A stretch of DNA of 64,000 nt, from contig CM051040.1 of the NCBI GenBank assembly GCA_027627225.1, positions 26,261,634 through 26,325,633 of the forward strand. The letters are read 5' to 3'. The translations under genes and the position numbers were made by a program. The stretch comes from Congeria kusceri (Eukaryota > Mollusca > Bivalvia > Myida > Dreissenidae). Under the pieces are notes generated by a model, which ran no database searches, had not been told where the DNA came from, and saw only the letters and a program-made list of their open reading frames with translations. Shown here in pieces: positions 1 to 11,702 of this stretch. The first letter of the stretch is position 1, and each line of letters begins with the position of its first letter.

Positions 1-250
1 CGGGATTTCGAACGTCGTAGCGATTTGGGAAAGCTGGGGTCGCGCGATGCAACCGATTTTGGGGAGTTGGATTCGAGGGTGCAGCCTATTTCGGGGAGGT
101 GGGGTCAATCGTTGAAGCCTATTTCGGGGAGCTGGGGTCGGGCGATGCGGCCGATTTCGGGGGGGGGGGGGGGTGGCTAAGGGGTCTGATTGGAACGATG
201 TCGGGGGTGGGGGTCGAGCCGATTATTTTCGAGGGTGGTGGTGTCTGGGA
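1..250. repeat. Degenerate ~33-bp GC-rich minisatellite
   Basis: Units begin near 1, 36, 69, 101 and 134 and share a GGGGTCG...GATTTCGGGGAGCT pattern of 32-35 bp. The array runs into a G homopolymer at about 159-173 and then decays to about 250. It is GC-rich compared with the rest of the window. The open frame across it comes from the 33-bp (11-codon) period and shows no protein family signature. Confidence 0.6.
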
Positions 251-284
251 TGCCGACATGCCTTTAAGAAATCCTGCGGGAAAC

Positions 285-287
285 CAA

Positions 288-354
<67 letters not shown>

Positions 355-389
355 ATTATATTAGTAATAAAATAATAATAATGATGATA

Positions 390-425
<36 letters not shown>

Positions 426-716
426 GTATTAATAAAAATAATCAGGATAATCATCATCATCATCATCATCATGAAATAATAATAATGATAATAGTACTAA
501 TAATTATAATTATAATTATAATTATATTTATATTTATATTTATATTTATATTTATATTTATATTTATAATTATAATTATAATTATAATTATAATTATAAT
601 TACATTCATAATAATAATAATCATCATCATCATCATCATTATCATCGTCATCATCATCATCATCATCATCATCATCACCTTCTTCTTCCTCTTCTTCTTC
701 ATCATCATCATCATCA
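285..716. repeat. Compound AT-rich and ATC/CAT microsatellite
   Basis: The stretch holds consecutive blocks of (AAT)n, (ATT)n, mixed AAT/AGT, (ATTTAT)n, (AATTAT)n and finally (ATC)n from about 618 to 715. Long open frames of Ile, Met or Asn here are low-complexity artefacts. Confidence 0.95.
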
Positions 717-1650
717 AGCTCTGGGGCCAGTTGCTCAAAACTTTAACGGCTCATTAAGCTAAACAGCCGTTAACTTTAGATGAAAATCAAAATTATAAGA
801 CAAGCAAATTATTCATCAAACATTTTAAAATAACTTCAGCATAACAGTTTAGATAGAATAAACTCATTATTAAAATTGTAATGTTTTATTTTACACCAAT
901 AACTCCATCCAAATTTTAACAGTTGTTAGCTTAACAGGGCCCAGTTGCTCAAAACTTTAACGGCCAATTAAGCTAACGGTCTGTTAACTGTAGATGTAAA
1001 TAAAATTTATATTTCAAGCAAATTGCTTATCAAACATTTGAAAATTATTTGAGAATACTAATTAAGTTCGAATAAACATCACGGTTGAAAAACAATACAT
1101 ACAATTACATAAATAACTTCATCCAAAAGTTAACAGCTGTTAGTTTAACTGGGCCCAGTTGCTCAAAACTTTCACGGCCGGTTAAGCTAACGGTCTCTAA
1201 ACTTTAGATGTAAATAAAACTAATATTACAAGCATCTCGCTTATGAAGCATTTGACAATTATTTGAGAATACTAATTTAGTTCGAATAAACATCACGGTT
1301 GAACAAAATACATACAATTACATAAATAACTTCATCCAAAAGTTAACAGCTGTTAGTTTAACTGGGCCCAGTTGCTCAAAACTTTCACGGCCGGTTAAGC
1401 TAACGGTCTGTAAACTTAATATGTAAATAAAACTAATATTACAAGCATCTCGCTTATGAAGCATTTGACAATTATTTGAGAATACTAATTTAGTTCGAAT
1501 AAACATCACGGTTGAAAAAATTACATACAATTACATAAATAACTTCATCCAAAAGTTAACAGCTGTTAGTTTAACTGGGCCCAGTTGCTCAAAACTTTCA
1601 CGGTCGGTTAAGCTAACGGTCTGTAAACTTTAGATGTAAATAAAACACTA
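717..1650. repeat. 213-214-bp tandem repeat, about 4.3 copies
   Basis: The landmark CCAGTTGCTCAAAACTTT starts at about 727, 941, 1155, 1368 and 1581, giving periods of 214, 214, 213 and 213 bp. Each unit also has TTAACAGCTGTTAG just before the landmark. The copies around 1155-1581 are the most alike, suggesting recent amplification at that end. Confidence 0.9.
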
Positions 1651-3775
1651 GCAAACACTAAGTAAATTTCTTATTATCACTACATATAACAATTCTCAAG
1701 TTTGTGGCTGTTTGATTTAAACATTTTGTGTAATGAATTGTTTTATCTGGTAAAGAATCAACAAGTTTTCTTATCTGATCTTATTTCGAATAAAAACATT
1801 GATTAAATATATGGAAAGATATAATGTGAATTTTGCACTTAAGTAGAACTCTAGTAAAGATTTTCCCTAGGATTATTTTTGTGGATATTGCCCCAGGGAT
1901 CGTATTCCAGAAACATCTTAAGTTTATCATTACATAAGGTCACTAAATTCAAAATGTTATAAGTTTAAAGCTAACATTACATTCGCAAATCCATTTGCAG
2001 TAAAACAAACACATGTTAATAAAATAGCTGATTATTAATACATATTAAGCATAATGTATCGTGAAAACGAAATAAAAAGCAGTATGAAATGATGAATTTT
2101 AAGGGTAAGGATAAAAATATTGCTAAAGATGTTTCTGAAATATGTCCCCACAACATTGCACATCAATAAACGTCCAATGGAAAATATGTAGGAGGTTCAG
2201 TTAAACACAGCGTTTTTACAGATGGCAGGACTGGTAGAATACACTGTCTGTAGAAAACAACTGAGCCTAAAGAATACGGACAGTATAATACTATTTCATT
2301 TGACCGAGACCCAGAATATGCGGCTAGCATTGCACATACTTGTTAAAGGAATGAAAATCACAATATGTAAATTGTAACGCATGTTAAATCACACTGTTTG
2401 TTTAAAGAAGCTGTCCAGAAATATGTTAATACAAATTAAACTTTGCGGAATTAGTTTCTAATGGACATCTTACTGATCAAAATACCAAAAAACAAAACGA
2501 AATTGAAATCGGTGCAATAATAACGGTTTTTGTAAATTGTATAGGCTATTTTCTGTATGCGATAACTGGTGACGCCTCTGGACTAAATCAGCATGTTCAA
2601 TGTACTACTTCTACTCCATTATTGTATAATCCGTTCGTACAAAGCATTTTCGAACACAGAAAGTATAAAATGCCTTTCGTAAATAAGAAACAGTTTTCAG
2701 ACTAATACCGTGAACGTTTATAAGAACTTTTGCCAAATTACGACGTAATGAATTTGATTCCATCGACAGCGGCTTTAAGCACAAAACACGCAGAGCTAAC
2801 AGCATCTGACTCTAGTTCGTAATGTAATTTCTGTATTTTCGTTTGTTAAATGTTTTGGTAAAATATACTAATAGAAAAAAGAAACTGGACATGTTTTCAT
2901 TTCGTAGTTTATACATGTTTTTAGATTAAAATATGGATGAATTTGGTATCAAAATTTAGGTTATAAATTGAACTAATCAATAATTGTCATGCCCAAATAA
3001 TTGATAAATCATTAAACGCTAACGTCATCCAAGCTAAATTCACCAAATATAAATCTAACAACATATGAACAATACGAAATGTAAACAATGCCAGTTTATT
3101 TTTTCTATTAGTATATAAACTATCATGAATTATTGTTGTACATGGACATTATTTATTTTACTCCGTTGATGATACGACTGTCGATTAATTTAAGTAATTT
3201 AAGTAATCGCCCAAGTTGCTCATCAAATTTTAGACATACTTTCTGCACGCTTCTTTCGATATGTGCGAACGGGTAATAGTATATCGATTTGGAAATTAAC
3301 CTATTTTTTTTCTAATGAAATCAATTTATGTTTTTTTGAGGAACTCTTGGATACAGACGTTCGTTTACACACCTAGAACTATAAATCCGGATCAAATACG
3401 GATTAATGTTTAAATGGGATTTGGATTATCCCAGTTACTCAATCTTCTTTTGATCTTTTAAAATCGCCTGAAATTACTTGGTCACTTGTAAATGGCCTTT
3501 GCTTGTTTATGACCAACAGCCAGAGATTCCGAAAATTACTAACTAAGAGCTGCCATAGACTTAAATTCCTCAACGATGTTTATTTTGCAGGCTTTTTACA
3601 CATATACTTTATTAAGGATGATTAATTATTCGTACCCATCAGCTTTGACGATTTACACTGAAAAATCCACTGGGCGCTAATTCCTCATCATACATCTAAT
3701 TAATTCGCAACGACGATCACTTCCGTGGAATATTTCCTCCTCCACTATTTAAATAAGCGTTGAAATATAGTACCC
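1651..3775. other. Non-coding AT-rich stretch with no gene recognised
   Basis: Apart from the small inverted-repeat element at 1895-2150, no ORF with family signature, RNA gene or clear tandem array was seen. Short open frames here have no supporting motif. Confidence 0.5.
1895..2150. mobile_element. MITE-like element with ~25-bp terminal inverted repeats
   Basis: The left end (GGGATCGTATTCCAGAAACA then TCTTAA) matches the reverse complement of the right end (GGGGACATATTTCAGAAACA then TCTTTAG) with a few mismatches. The 256-bp body has no coding capacity. No target duplication could be fixed with confidence. Confidence 0.55.
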
Positions 3776-3945
3776 GGACTGCACAGGCTGATTTTCTGGT
3801 TCAAGGAAGTCTCTTCTAAACATAAATCCACTGCAGGCGGACAGTGCCGTGCTGGATCAGCCTGTGCAGACTGCACAGGCTGATTCGTGACGACACCTTG
3901 CGCACATGCATTAACCATTCGTTTCCCACGACACACCTTAATTAT
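3776..3945. mobile_element. Partial MITE related to the copy at 22372-22604
   Basis: It shares with the 22.4-kb copy the GGAAGTCTCTTCTAAACATA block (there in the opposite orientation), a CAGTGCCGT block and the TTTCCCACGACAC end. Its centre is a perfect hairpin, CAGCCTGTGCA-GAC-TGCACAGGCTG, at about 3862-3886. It appears truncated at its left end. Confidence 0.6.
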
Positions 3946-4526
3946 GTAATTTAGTATAACATACAGTTTTGTATAAAAGTTTACGCTCTATATACATGTA
4001 TTGTAATATATATTGACCTGTTTTATCTGCACAAAGAGCTTTGGATTTTTATGTGAAACAGATAATTATGTGTTGCAGATACATCCGTAGTATACGTTGA
4101 GTCATATACATGTATATACTTCCTTGTACTTAAAATATAAAGAGGTGTTAAAAAAGTGACGTTAAATCAGATATACGTTTATTGTCATACAGTACGCTAT
4201 TATTTAATTCATGTGCACAGAACGCTATACCGGAAGTCATCATGTTTGTAATACAAAGGTCACACATGACGTTAATCAGTTAGTAATACCGCGTGGTACA
4301 TGCCGCTATAGTTTAAGCAATACATAACGTTATACTTTAAATCACTATGCTGTTACATTTGAATTCTTGCATGACTTTATACCCGTACTTTAAATGATAT
4401 AGGACATTATTCTTTAAGAAACATAAAACGTATACATGTACTTATTTCACCCAAAGGTGTGTACAGAAACTCAAACAGATTGTTATGCTTTATGTCACAC
4501 AGGACAATACACCTGAAGTCATACAC
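3946..4526. other. Non-coding AT-rich stretch
   Basis: No gene or well-defined repeat was recognised. Loosely recurring phrases (GTCACACATGACG, GTCACACAGGACA, GAAGTCAT) hint at a decayed tandem repeat but give no firm period. Confidence 0.4.
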
Positions 4527-4755
4527 ACCACTGTAAAAGTAAAAGTAAAGTAAAGTGTTTGTTTATTATAGTGTCACCCCTCGCGATTAAGGGCCAACCA
4601 GTTTTGACTTATGAGACACCTATCTAATAATGAACATCTTTACTCCCGATTCCTATCCTATATGCCGGGCGCTTGGCAACCGGCCATATCAGAACACGTC
4701 CTGTGTAGGACTCGAACCTTCACTAGGCCACTGTATCTCAACTTCGTAAGTCATG
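4527..4755 (-). mobile_element. tRNA-derived SINE, minus strand, shortened head
   Basis: Read on the - strand there is a B-box, GGTTCGAGTCC, at about 4712-4722, a body, and a tail ending in repeated TTTAC at 4527-4560. An A-box-like GTGGCCTAGTG lies only two bases from the B-box, whereas about 30-40 bp are usual. The head therefore seems internally deleted and is unlikely to be transcribed by Pol III. Confidence 0.5.
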
Positions 4756-5210
4756 TTTCACTTTCATTACCATTTCAGGACATGAAGAATCAACAGTTTT
4801 CCGTTACGGGGTGGATACAAGCAGTGAGTATTACCACCATCGGGGATTGCATTAGGAGAATGCACACTTGTCTGCGCATGATAGACATTGCGACTGCCAA
4901 CAACAAAAAACACAGAACGTTTTTTAAGTGACGTTTTGATTTTATGAAATTTCAGTTTTCTTTAAGATAAAATTTAGACTTTGGCCCGTATTCACCGGAC
5001 CATTCTGGGACTTAACAATAAATTTAGAATAGACTTAGATTTAAAAATGTACTTGTGAATTCTCAAATACGTTGGCACCAATGTCATTTATGCCATTAAA
5101 AAAAAATTGTTCTACGTGAAGAATTCTACGATTAGAGTTAGTGAATACCAAGGATGATTAAAAATAAAACCCTTTCTAGAACAGAACAGTTTTAAGAAAA
5201 TTCTTTATTC

Positions 5211-5364
5211 TTAAAGGGACTGGTTCACAGATGTTTGCAATTTTTAAAGAATGCCATTAAATGTCTTAACTCGAAAGATTTAAGCATTGGAACAAAAGTT
5301 ATTTCACTCCTTTATATACACTGTTCTTTTATATTTGGAATCTGTGACAGGTCCATTCATTTAA
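5211..5364. mobile_element. Small TTAA-bounded element
   Basis: It starts TTAAAGGGACTGGTTCACAG and ends with an imperfect inverse (TCTGTGACAGGTCCATTCAT then TTAA). TTAA targets are typical of piggyBac and Kolobok families. Assignment to either is inference because no transposase is present. Confidence 0.4.
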
Positions 5365-5870
5365 AGGGACTATGTCATCGAAAAGGGCCTCAAGGGGGCA
5401 ATTTCTTTAAAACATCTGAAATTTAGATATTAATACTGGCATATAGTAACGGTTAAAACAGGGTATATATAATGGGAAAAGAGTGTCCGCATTCTGAGAT
5501 AAAAATCAATTTATAATAAGGGTTTTGTTTGTTTGGCCCTTTTCCTGTTTACATTTTGACGTCAGAATTGTGAGCATTTTGTAAAATCATAACTTTCACA
5601 CGACTCCTTACCAAGCATGATAGCGCAGTTGGTTAAAGCGCTGTCATCTGTCATTTCTTCGTATGGCTCCTAAGTCGTGAGTTCGATTTCCGCTAGGGGT
5701 TTTAATTTTTTCAGACTTTTTTGCTAATTTCTTTGTATCAAATGTCTTATTGTGTATCATATTATTTGTTATTTATTTAATGCACATGTCTTAGTAAAGC
5801 GCATTTCCATCAAATAATATAATTGATTGTGCAATCGGAAGCCAATTTTTCGTTGACATAGTCCCTTTAA
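5361..5870. mobile_element. TTAA-type MITE with 24-bp terminal inverted repeats
   Basis: Both ends read TTAAAGGGACTATGTCA followed by A/T then CGAAAA in inverted orientation, with one mismatch in 24. If TTAA is the duplicated target, the element proper begins AGGGACTATGTCA at each end. It holds a tRNA-like promoter (5612-5700). Confidence 0.65.
5612..5700 (+). other. tRNA-like sequence with A and B boxes, not a functional tRNA
   Basis: TAGCGCAGTTGGTTAAAGCG fits an A-box and D-arm, and GAGTTCGATTTCC fits a B-box, followed by a T-rich stretch that could end Pol III transcription. The acceptor ends (ACCAAGC against TAGGGGT) pair poorly and the T-stem is imperfect. It is best read as a SINE-like head within the surrounding TTAA element. 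Confidence 0.5.
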
Positions 5871-5912
5871 GTCTAAGAATAGGTCGGTGAATACGGACCC
5901 TGGTCATAGTGA

Positions 5913-8900
5913 CGTTTGGCATGTCTATACTGTTCTAATAGGCTTTTAGAACCGCTGATGTTTTTAGTCAAATATACAATGTAATGTACTTACAGTCTAA
6001 CTGGAAAATTACCATATACTATATAATTCTAACATTGTTCAATGTATACAACAAGCACTGAGGTCGTGTCTATACTGTTCGAATAGGCTTTTAGAACCGC
6101 TGATGTTTTTAGTCAAATATACAAAGTAAAGTACTAGCAGTCTAACTGGAAAATTACCATATACTATACAATTCAAACATTGTTCAAAGTATACAACAAG
6201 CACTGAGGTCGTGTCTATACTGTTCTAATAGGCTTTTAGAACCGCTGATGTTTTTGTTAAATATACAATGTAAAGTACTAGCTGTCTAACTGGAAAATTA
6301 CCATATACTATATAAATCAAACATTGTTCAATGTATACAACAAGCACTGAGGTCGTGTCTATACTGTTCGAATAGGCTTTTAGAACCGCTGATATTTTTA
6401 GTTAAATATACAATGTAAAGTACTAGCAGTTTTACTTGAAAATTACCATATACGATATAATTCAAACATTGTTCAATGTATACAACAAGCACTGAGGTGG
6501 TGTCTATACTGTTCGAATAGGCTTTTAGAACCGCTGATATTTTTAGTTAAATATACAATGTAAAGTACTAGCAGTTTTACTTGAAAATTACCATATACTA
6601 TATAATTCAAACATTGTTCAATGTATACAACAAGCACTGAGGTCGTGTCTATACTGTTCGAAGAGGCTTTTAGAACCGCTGATGTTTTTAGTTAAATATA
6701 CAATGTAAAGTACTAGCAGTTTTACTTGAAAATTACCATATACTATATAATTCAAACATTGTTCAATGTATTCAACAAGCACTGAGGTCGTGTCTATACT
6801 GTTCGAATAGGCTTTTAGAACCGCTGATGTTTTTGTTAAATATACAATGTAAAAAAGTACTAGCAGTCTAACTGGCAAATTACCATATACTATATAATTC
6901 AAACATTGTTCAATGTATACAACAAGCACTGAGGTCGTGTCTATACGGTTCGAAGAGGCTTTTAGAACCGCTGATGTTTTTAGTCAAATATACAAAGTAA
7001 AGTACTAGCAGTCTAACTGGCAAATTACCATATACTATATAATTCAAACATTGTTCAATGTATACAACAAGCACTGAGGTCGTGTCTATACTGTTCGAAG
7101 AGGCTTTTAGAACCGCTGATGTTTTTGTTAAATATACAATGTAAAGTACTAGCAGTTTTACTTGAAAATTACCATATACTATATAATTCAAACATTGTTC
7201 AATGTATACAACAAGCACTGAGGTCGTGTCTATACTGTTCGAATAGGCTTTTAGAACCGCTGATGTTTTTGTTAAATATACAATGTAAAGTACTAGCAGT
7301 TTTACTTGAAAATTACCATATACTATATAATTCAAACATTGTTCAATGTATACAACAAGCACTGAGGTCGTGTCTATATTGTTCGAATAGGCTTTTAGAA
7401 CCGCTGATGTTTTTAGTTAAATATACAATGTAAAGTACTAGCAGTTTTACTTGAAAATTACCATATACTATATAATTCAAACATTGTTCAATGTATACAA
7501 CAAGCACTGAGGTCGTGTCTATACTGTTCGAAGAGGCTTTTAGAACCGCTGATGTTTTTAGTTAAATATACAATGTAAAGTACGAGCAGTCTAACTGGAA
7601 AATTACCATATACTATATAATTCAAACATTGTTCAATGTATACAACAAGCACTGAGGATGTGTCTATACTGTTCGAATAGGCTTTTAGAACCGCTGATGT
7701 TTTTAGTTAAATATACAATGTAAAGTACTAGCAGTTTTACTTGAAAATTACCATATACTATATAATTCAAACATTGTTCAATGTATACAACAAGCACTGA
7801 GGATGTGTCTATACTGTTCGAATAGGCTTTTAGAACCGCTGATGTTTTTAGTTAAATATACAATGTAAAGTACTAGCAGTTTTACTTGAAAATTACCATA
7901 TACTATATAATTCAAACATTTTTCAATGTATTCAACAAGCACTGAGGTCGTGTCTATACTGTTCGAATAGGCTTTTAGAACCGCTGATGCTTTTAGTTAA
8001 ATATACAATGTAAAGTACTAGCAGTTTTACTTGAAAATTACCATATACTATACAATTCAAACATTGTTCAATGTATTCAACAAGCACTGAGGTCGTGTCT
8101 ATACTGTTCGAATAGGCTTTTAGAACCGCTGATGCTTTTAGTTAAATATACAATGTAAAGTACTAGCAGTCTAACTTGAAAATTACCATATACTATATAA
8201 TTCAAACATTGTTCAATGTATACAACAAGCACTGAGGTCGTGTCTATACTGTTCGAATAGGCTTTTAGAACCGCTGATGCTTTTAGTTAAATATACAATG
8301 TAAAGTACTAGCAGTTTTACTTGAAAATTACCATATACTATATAATTCAAACATTGTTCAATGTATACAACAAGCACTGAGGTGGTGTCTATACTGTTCG
8401 AATAGGCTTTTAGAACCGCTGATATTTTTAGTTAAATATACAATGTAAAGTACTAGCAGTTTTACTTGAAAATTACCATATACTACATAATTTAAACATT
8501 GTTCAATGTATACAACAAGCACTGAGGTCGTGTCTATACTGTTCGAATAGGCCTTTAGAACCGCTGATGTTTTTAGTTAAATATACAATGTAAAGTACTA
8601 GCAGTTTTACTTGAAAATTACCATATACTATATAATTCAAACATTGTTCAATGTATACAACAAGCACTGAGGTCGTGTCTATACTGTTCTAATAGGCTTT
8701 TAGAACCGCTGATGTTTTTGTTAAATATACAATGTAAAGTACTAGCTGTCTAACTGGAAAATTACCATATACTATATAAATCAAACATTGTTCAATGTAT
8801 ACAACAAGCACTGAGGTCGTGTCTATACTGTTCGAAGAGGCTTTTAGAACCGCTGATGTTTTTAGTCAAATATACAATGTAAAGTACTAGCAGTTTTACT

Positions 8901-9115
8901 TGAAAATTACCATATACTATATAATTCAAACATTGTTCAATGTATACAACAAGCACTGAGGTCGTGTCTATGCTGTTCGAATAGGCTTTTAGAACCGCTG
9001 ATGTTTCTAGTTAAATATACAATGTAAAGTACTAGCAGTCTAACTGGCAAATTACAATATACTATATAATTCAAACATTGTTCAATGTATACAACAAGCA
9101 CTGTGGTTGTGGCTA
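5913..9115. repeat. 145-bp satellite array, about 22 copies
   Basis: The landmark ACTGAGGTCGTGTCTATACT recurs at about 6057, 6202, 6346, 6491, 6636 and 6781, and so on to the end: a 144-145-bp period over 3.2 kb. Variants (TTTTACTTGAAAATTACC or CTAACTGGAAAATTACC; GTTCGAATAGG, GTTCGAAGAGG or GTTCTAATAGG) are shuffled between copies, as expected from unequal exchange. The period is 1 modulo 3, so the repeated ORFs on both strands arise from the satellite and are not evidence of a gene. Confidence 0.95.
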
Positions 9116-9450
9116 ACAGTACTATAAAAGTGTAAATCAAATATATGCAAGGGTTTTGGTGGCGTTTTACTGATGGAGACAAGTCAATTTGCAAAGTACA
9201 TGTAATGGACCGCATGTAGGCGGATAATCCCTAAAGATGCAGTCATGTAACACGCACGTATTTACGTATTTACATTTTTATTTAAACGTATGGGTGTATG
9301 AAGATACGCATGCACAATGTTTGTATTGTAGTGAAAATTGCTAATCATATGGACATGATCGCCTGGCCACGGAACCAACTAGTTGCTTATCCAAATGGAA
9401 TGTCCCGGGCTGGTGTAATCACGTGACCTGTTTAAGGCATACACCAGTGC
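9116..9450. other. Non-coding spacer
   Basis: No gene or repeat was recognised between the 145-bp satellite and the SINE. Confidence 0.4.
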
Positions 9451-9461
9451 AAACGTCTGGT

Positions 9462-9648
9462 GGCGTAGTGGATATGGTGTCCGCCTAGCGATCAGGAGGT
9501 CCCGGTTTCGATCCCCACTCTGGGAGCGTACTAAAGATCTCCCCCAAAGACACATAGTACTGGTTCTACCCAGGAAACGGACTCGAAAGTGTCTCAATAA
9601 GCCTTTGGCTTTCGATGCAATCGAGCTAAAAATCAATAGGTTTAAACT
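9462..9648 (+). mobile_element. tRNA-derived SINE with 11-bp target duplication
   Basis: The head holds A-box GGCGTAGTGGATATGG and B-box GTTTCGATCCCC, followed by a body with GGAAACGGACTCGAAAGTGT and an A-rich TTTAAACTA end. The direct repeat AAACGTCTGGT lies at 9451-9461 and 9649-9659, exactly flanking the element, as expected for LINE-mediated insertion. The element looks complete and fairly young. Confidence 0.85.
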
Positions 9649-9689
9649 AAACGTCTGGTCTTTCATTTGCTCAGAGCAGTACTACTCTA

Positions 9690-10475
9690 CAATGTAACGT
9701 CCGAAGTTACAAAATGTAGATTTGACCTGCAGAGTGCTGACGTAACACCACTTAAGTCACCTCCGAAGCTACAAAAGGTAGATTTAACCTGCAGTGTGAT
9801 GACGTAACACCACAAAAGTCACCACCGAAGCTACAGAAGGTAGATTTGACCTGCAGAGTGATGACGTAACACCACTAAAGTCACCACCGAAGCTACAAAC
9901 GGTAGAATTGACCTGCAGAGTGCTGACGTAACACCACTAAAGTCATCTCCGATGCTACAAAATGTAGATTTGACCTGCAGAGTGATGACGTAACAACACT
10001 AAAGTCACCTCCGAAGCTACAAACGGTAGAATTGACCTGCAGAGTGATGACGTAACACCACTAAAGTCACCTCCGAAGCTACAAAAGGTAGATTAGACCT
10101 GCTTAGTGATGACGTAACACCGATAAAGTCACATCCGAAGCTACAAAAGGTGGATTTGTTCTGCAGAGTGATGACGTAACACTGATAAACTCACCACCGA
10201 AGCTACAAAAAGTAGATTTGACCTGCAGAGTGTTGACGTTACACTGATTAAATTTGACCTGCAGAGTGATGATTCAACATCGGTAAAGTCATCTCCGAAA
10301 CTACAAAATGTAGATTTGACCTGCAGAGAGATGACGTAACACCACTAAAGTCACATTGGAAGCTACAACAGATCGATTTGACGTGCAGAGTGCTGACGTA
10401 TAACCACTAAAGTCACCTCCGAAGCTACAAAATGTCGATTTGACCTGCATAGTGATGACGTAACACCATCTAAGG
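9690..10475. repeat. 62-bp tandem repeat, about 12-13 copies
   Basis: CCGAAG starts at 9701, 9763 and 9825 and continues at 62-bp steps. The unit carries GTAGATTTGACCTGCAGAGT and GATGACGTAACACCAC. One shortened unit lies near 10240-10290. Most units contain TGACGTAA, an ATF/CREB-like octamer. Confidence 0.9.
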
Positions 10476-10629
10476 AGCACAGTGCTCAAAGGAGCATGAG
10501 ACGCCGAGCAAGAATTACTAACCCCGCTGGTGTAATGACAAAACTTGCGACTTATGAAGGTTGTAAGTCTTGAAGGCACATTATGAAGAAACTATCAATA
10601 AGTGGAACGATGCAAATAATGGTGTTTCT

Positions 10630-11003
10630 ATAGCGTGGTCGGGCCCCAGGTGTTAGTGGAAATCTTTCTAATAGGACCAATGACAAGGAACAACTAACAA
10701 GTGCGTTGGAAGACAGCTATGCTCCTCCCAACCCGACTGAGCTGAAACACAAATAAGGAGAAAGCGTCAACAAGGCTCTGTTATTGAACTAGGTCAAGGC
10801 ATAACACGCCTTACAAATCTGGCGTACCCTAATGCAGGGATAGACGTATAATCCAAATTACATTGTATAATTGCTCTACAAATGCAGATACGCGTCCTAA
10901 AGTATATCAGGCCAGGTCATTCCATTTCCATGACGTTGCAAGTCATGCTTTAGAGTCTTTCTACTTAGCTGAGAATCGATTGCATGGAATCTTTCTGGTC
11001 ACT
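10630..11003 (+). pseudogene. Gypsy-type retrotransposon Gag relic, split by a hAT insertion
   Basis: Three frames each keep recognisable pieces of a Ty3/Gypsy-type Gag: GRAPGVSGNLSNRTNDKEQL and SALEDSYAPPNPTEL near 10642-10750, ELGQGITRLTNLAYPNAG near 10785-10840, and NADTRPKVYQARS with DVASHALESFYLAENR near 10880-10980. At least two frame changes separate them, so it is dead. The last piece runs into the hAT target site at 11004-11011. The sequence beyond the hAT (from 13415) has no clear Gag or Pol match. The family call rests on remembered motif order and was not searched. Confidence 0.6.
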
Positions 11004-11294
11004 GTTTCCACTAGGGATGGGACCGAATATTCGAATATCGGATAATATTCGAATATAAAAAAACGAATACGATTTTAATTTTTTGTGTAAGAACAAAATT
11101 TCTTAAGAAAATCATGTTGTTTTTTTTCCAGTTTGATTTCACAGTTAACATGAATTCCAGTTGTATTTCCTGCCTAGCAGGTGTCGGGGGCAGTGTCACG
11201 TTTTTACAACACATGCCAAACATGTCCCATTAACTGCAATTGATAATTGGCAAGGGGGCCACGTCTTCACAAGGGTCGCGAATTAACGGTGTGT

Positions 11295-11573
11295 GTGGTA
11301 GTTTTTATCGAGTGCACCGGGATTCTCTCCCATATGGCCATCGCCCCCAGAAGACATTTTAGTTGGGTTACGAGGGATAGTGCAAGATACAGGAGACGCC
11401 CCGTTCCAGAGACGACCCTGGGTCTTTTAGTGCCCGGTGTGAAGCACCTAGTACACTGCACCTCGGTTTAACGTCTCATGCGAAAGACGAGTTAGTAGGT
11501 TAGGGTGTAGCGGGGGCTCGAACCTGCGACCCCTGAGTTGTGAAACCAGTGCGTTACCACTAGACCACGGATC
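11295..11573 (-). mobile_element. tRNA-Val(CAC)-headed SINE inside the hAT, 10-bp target duplication
   Basis: Read on the - strand, the head begins GATCCGTGGTCTAGTGGTAA, has a CTGGT-TTCACAA-CTCAG anticodon arm (anticodon CAC, suggesting Val) and a B-box, GCAGGTTCGAGCCCCCGC. The acceptor stem does not pair, so it is not a working tRNA gene. The direct repeat AACGGTGTGT lies at 11285-11294 and 11574-11583. The SINE entered after the hAT had inserted. Confidence 0.85.
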
Positions 11574-11702
11574 AACGGTGTGTAGGAGACGCCAATATGA
11601 CGCATTGTATCCACAAATAACAAAACTGGGCCATGTTGTGATAACGGTTTATCAGTTTGCACAAGGCGTACATTGTTGTTTATTGTACTTAAGTGACAGA
11701 AA

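Larger units (their letters stand above)
4983..5900. mobile_element. Inverted-repeat element hosting two later insertions
   Basis: The left end GGCCCGTATTCACCGGACCA matches the reverse complement of the right end, GGGTCCGTATTCACCGACCT. Two TTAA-bounded elements (5211-5364 and 5361-5870) sit inside, so this is the oldest layer here. The 145-bp satellite begins about 13 bp beyond its right end. Confidence 0.6.

Noticed and set aside
99..757. Long ORFs rich in Ile, Asn, Tyr or Met
   Set aside because: They are translations of AAT/ATT/ATC microsatellites and a 33-bp minisatellite, with no family signature.
4611..4931. A 106-codon ORF
   Set aside because: It starts inside a SINE read on the wrong strand and shows no domain.
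5612..5700. A functional tRNA gene
   Set aside because: A and B boxes are present but the acceptor and T stems fail to close.
6618..9215. Repeated ORFs such as MLVVYIEQCLNYIVYGN on - and matching frames on +
   Set aside because: They are direct products of the 145-bp satellite on both strands; no start context, splice signals or domain.
11505..11573. A tRNA-Val(CAC) gene on the - strand
   Set aside because: The acceptor stem does not pair and the sequence continues into a SINE body flanked by target duplications.
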